A DNA stretch of 7,559 bases from Rickettsiales bacterium (lineage in GTDB: Bacteria; Pseudomonadota; Alphaproteobacteria; Rickettsiales; CANDYO01), in the NCBI GenBank assembly GCA_947424995.1, contig CANDYO010000094.1, positions 1 to 7,559 on the forward strand, written 5' to 3'. Shown here one piece after another: positions 6,144 to 7,559 of the stretch; within the stretch, counting starts at the first letter, position 1, and each line of letters begins with the position of its first letter. The notes beneath the pieces are model-generated. The model was not told the DNA's origin. It did not search any database and worked only from the letters and a program-made list of their open reading frames with translations. A program made the position numbers and the translations under genes.

Positions 6144-7313
6144 TTATAATTCTATTGCGCTGTTGCTACGTATAATAGTTTTGTTAGCTGGTGGTGTTTT
6201 TGAAGCAAAAGGATCTACATCTTTTACTCCTTTTAATTTTCCAGCAGCTGGGTTTGCCCGAACGATATTAGTTCTTTTACCTTCGCCTTTTTCATATAGT
6301 AATGTTTGCTCGCCTGCTTGTATACTAATTACTTCGAAGCCATTACTGGTTTCTTTTTGAATCGGTGGGAGCATACAAGTAGCTTTGCCCCCTGGAGTAA
6401 TCTTAAAAGGTTTACCATCTTTTATTTGATAGGTGACTTGATATTCTGAGTTACCTTCATGGTTAGGATCATCGAAGACAATAGTTGTGACTCCATCTTT
6501 TATCACCGGTTCTTTTGCTAATTTAAATGGTTTAGCTTCTGATTCTTTTATACTTTTACCATATTCAGTTTGAGCTGCAGTATAAGTTGCAGCTTTTGTT
6601 AATCTATTTAGCTTAACCCCTGAAGCCGGCTGTTGTTGTTGCGCTTGTTCTTTTTTTTCTGTAGGTTCTGGGTTTTGTTGAGTTGATTGCTGCTGCATTT
6701 GTTCTTTACTTTCTGCAGATGTCGAGTTTTGTAGAGCTGGTTGTGATGATCTGGTTTCTTCTTTTTTTCTTTTTTCAGTCTCTAGTTGTTCTTCTGCTGC
6801 ATGATCAATTGTTTGAGATTGCTGTTTTTCCGGATTTGATTGTTGCATTTTTTCACCGTTTTGTTGTTGCTGATATTGTCTTTGCATAGCTAACATTTCA
6901 ACTTCGGTTTGAAGATATTCGTCCGGATATCTAGTAAGCTTACGGGCAATAAATCTAGAAATATTGGCAATAGGTGCCCATGGACCATCACGTTTACCAA
7001 ATAAAGCATCAACTCCTCCTTCTACCATAAGAACAGCACCTACAAAAATACCGAAGCCTGGAATTGCTAGAGCAGTTCCTACCGCCATAGCTTTGATGCC
7101 GTCAGATTTATATTCCAGACGTTTTTGTTCATCAGCAACAAAAAAACTTGCAGCATAAGTTAGAGCTCCAGCGCCCGCGATAACTACTCCCAACCAAGGG
7201 GCGGTCAATAAACTTACGAACCCTATACCAAATTTTGCTATTCCTTCTGCTCTAGCATCATCTTTTTCTTTTTGTTTGAGATCTTCGGGGAGATTTTCGA
7301 TATCTATTGCCAT
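6144..7313 (-). CDS. Unrecognised protein: hydrophobic hairpin, Gln-rich linker, C-terminal domain
   Basis: I do not recognise this 389-residue protein. Residues 1-26 are charged and hydrophilic, with no signal peptide. Two long glycine- and alanine-rich hydrophobic stretches (about 28-60 and 73-104), separated by a dozen charged residues, could form a membrane hairpin. Residues 105-145 are basic and helical (FIARKLTRYPDEYLQTEVEM). Residues 145-230 are a low-complexity linker rich in Gln, Glu, Lys and Ser. Residues 235-389 look folded: alternating strand-like segments such as VTTIVFDD, YQVTYQIKDG, GFEVISIQ and QTLLYEKGEG, then a basic, Pro/Asn-rich tail ending RSNSAIEL. There is one cysteine (Cys313). 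The start ATG follows the leader without a strong Shine-Dalgarno and agrees with the -10 box upstream. It is first in a probable two-gene unit with the hydrolase. A host-membrane or secreted role is possible given the hairpin, but is inference only. Confidence 0.8.
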   Translation of the reverse strand: MAIDIENLPEDLKQKEKDDARAEGIAKFGIGFVSLLTAPWLGVVIAGAGALTYAASFFVADEQKRLEYKSDGIKAMAVGTALAIPGFGIFVGAVLMVEGGVDALFGKRDGPWAPIANISRFIARKLTRYPDEYLQTEVEMLAMQRQYQQQQNGEKMQQSNPEKQQSQTIDHAAEEQLETEKRKKEETRSSQPALQNSTSAESKEQMQQQSTQQNPEPTEKKEQAQQQQPASGVKLNRLTKAATYTAAQTEYGKSIKESEAKPFKLAKEPVIKDGVTTIVFDDPNHEGNSEYQVTYQIKDGKPFKITPGGKATCMLPPIQKETSNGFEVISIQAGEQTLLYEKGEGKRTNIVRANPAAGKLKGVKDVDPFASKTPPANKTIIRSNSAIEL

Positions 7314-7559
7314 TGGTTGTTGCTCTTTTTAAAAATTTATTGTTTTGTTTATGTATATTTTTATTATAGTCTTAGTGTAGAAAACTGTTGCATGAGCTAA
7401 AATCGCACTAAAAATATACTAGGTCGTCATATATGGACGCCGCGGTGAATGCAATAAAAATATTTCAACAAGCTCAGACTTTTAGGACTAATAGAAGCGG
7501 TCATATATTCGGTATCTAAGTACCATAATGGTTTCTGCATTCTGTTGGTTCTACCCTGG
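7314..7559. other. Upstream region at the right edge, no confident gene
   Basis: This 246-bp stretch holds the promoter and leader of the gene starting at 7313, then sequence of unclear nature. One minus-strand frame is open from the window edge to a TGA at 7427-7429 (43 codons, ending CIHRGVHI), and a 28-codon plus-strand ATG frame runs 7433-7519. Neither has recognisable family features or a good ribosome binding site, so neither is called as a gene. The block around 7436-7447 is locally GC-rich compared with its surroundings. Confidence 0.5.
7363..7391 (-). promoter_or_regulatory. Candidate promoter of the 389-residue gene
   Basis: On the minus strand a perfect TATAAT (7363-7368) is preceded at a 17-base spacing by GCAACA (7386-7391), a weak -35 matching only the last three consensus bases. 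The predicted start is near 7356, leaving a leader of about 43 bases with a long A/T-rich tract. The -10 box is convincing; the -35 is not, so an activator or a different sigma preference could apply. Confidence 0.5.

Noticed and set aside
6163..7158. Three plus-strand open frames (6163-6360, 6683-6889, 6964-7158).
   Set aside because: All are antisense to the 389-residue gene. The middle one is hydrophobic only because it reads the Gln/Glu-rich linker backwards.
7439..7555. Two 12-base matches to the 3' part of 16S rRNA as I remember it (GCCGCGGTGAAT at 7439 and GTTGGTTCTACC at 7544), in the right order.
   Set aside because: Their spacing is about 105 bases instead of about 54, and the conserved decoding-site sequence between them is absent. 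A single 12-base match to a 1.5-kb gene is expected by chance in a window this size, so an rRNA fragment is not supported.

Overview
The window is AT-rich, with poor Shine-Dalgarno signals at most starts. PyrH and Frr read like those of alphaproteobacteria, and PyrH in particular resembles what I remember of the Rickettsia protein. Together with a short palindromic intergenic element and a decayed toxin-antitoxin locus, this suggests a member of the Rickettsiales or a related host-associated alphaproteobacterium. The placement is inference; no rRNA or complete marker set is present.

All six intact genes lie on the minus strand, so transcription runs from right to left. From right to left: (1) 7314-7559, an upstream region with a likely -10 box and no confident gene. 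(2) An unrecognised 389-residue protein (6144-7313) with two glycine-rich hydrophobic segments, a Gln-rich linker and a C-terminal domain, followed after 15 bp by a membrane-anchored alpha/beta hydrolase (5328-6128). These two probably form one transcription unit. (3) A broken type II toxin-antitoxin locus on the plus strand (about 5037-5341): the tail of an antitoxin overlapping the first half of a VapC-like PIN toxin. (4) pyrH (UMP kinase) and frr (ribosome recycling factor), 10 bp apart with the frr ribosome binding site on the pyrH stop codon, probably driven by one or two promoters at 4974-5044. (5) A 248-bp gap holding a palindromic repeat element of about 128 bp. (6) radA (DNA repair ATPase) followed after 9 bp by an LTA-synthase/MdoB-like alkaline-phosphatase-superfamily membrane enzyme, ending at a candidate Rho-independent terminator (54-81).

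Housekeeping functions (pyrimidine nucleotide supply, ribosome recycling, recombination repair) are interleaved with envelope or host-interface candidates. No CRISPR array, tRNA, confident rRNA or intact insertion sequence is visible. The least explained parts are the 389-residue protein, the toxin-antitoxin relic feeding into the pyrH promoter, and the palindromic element.
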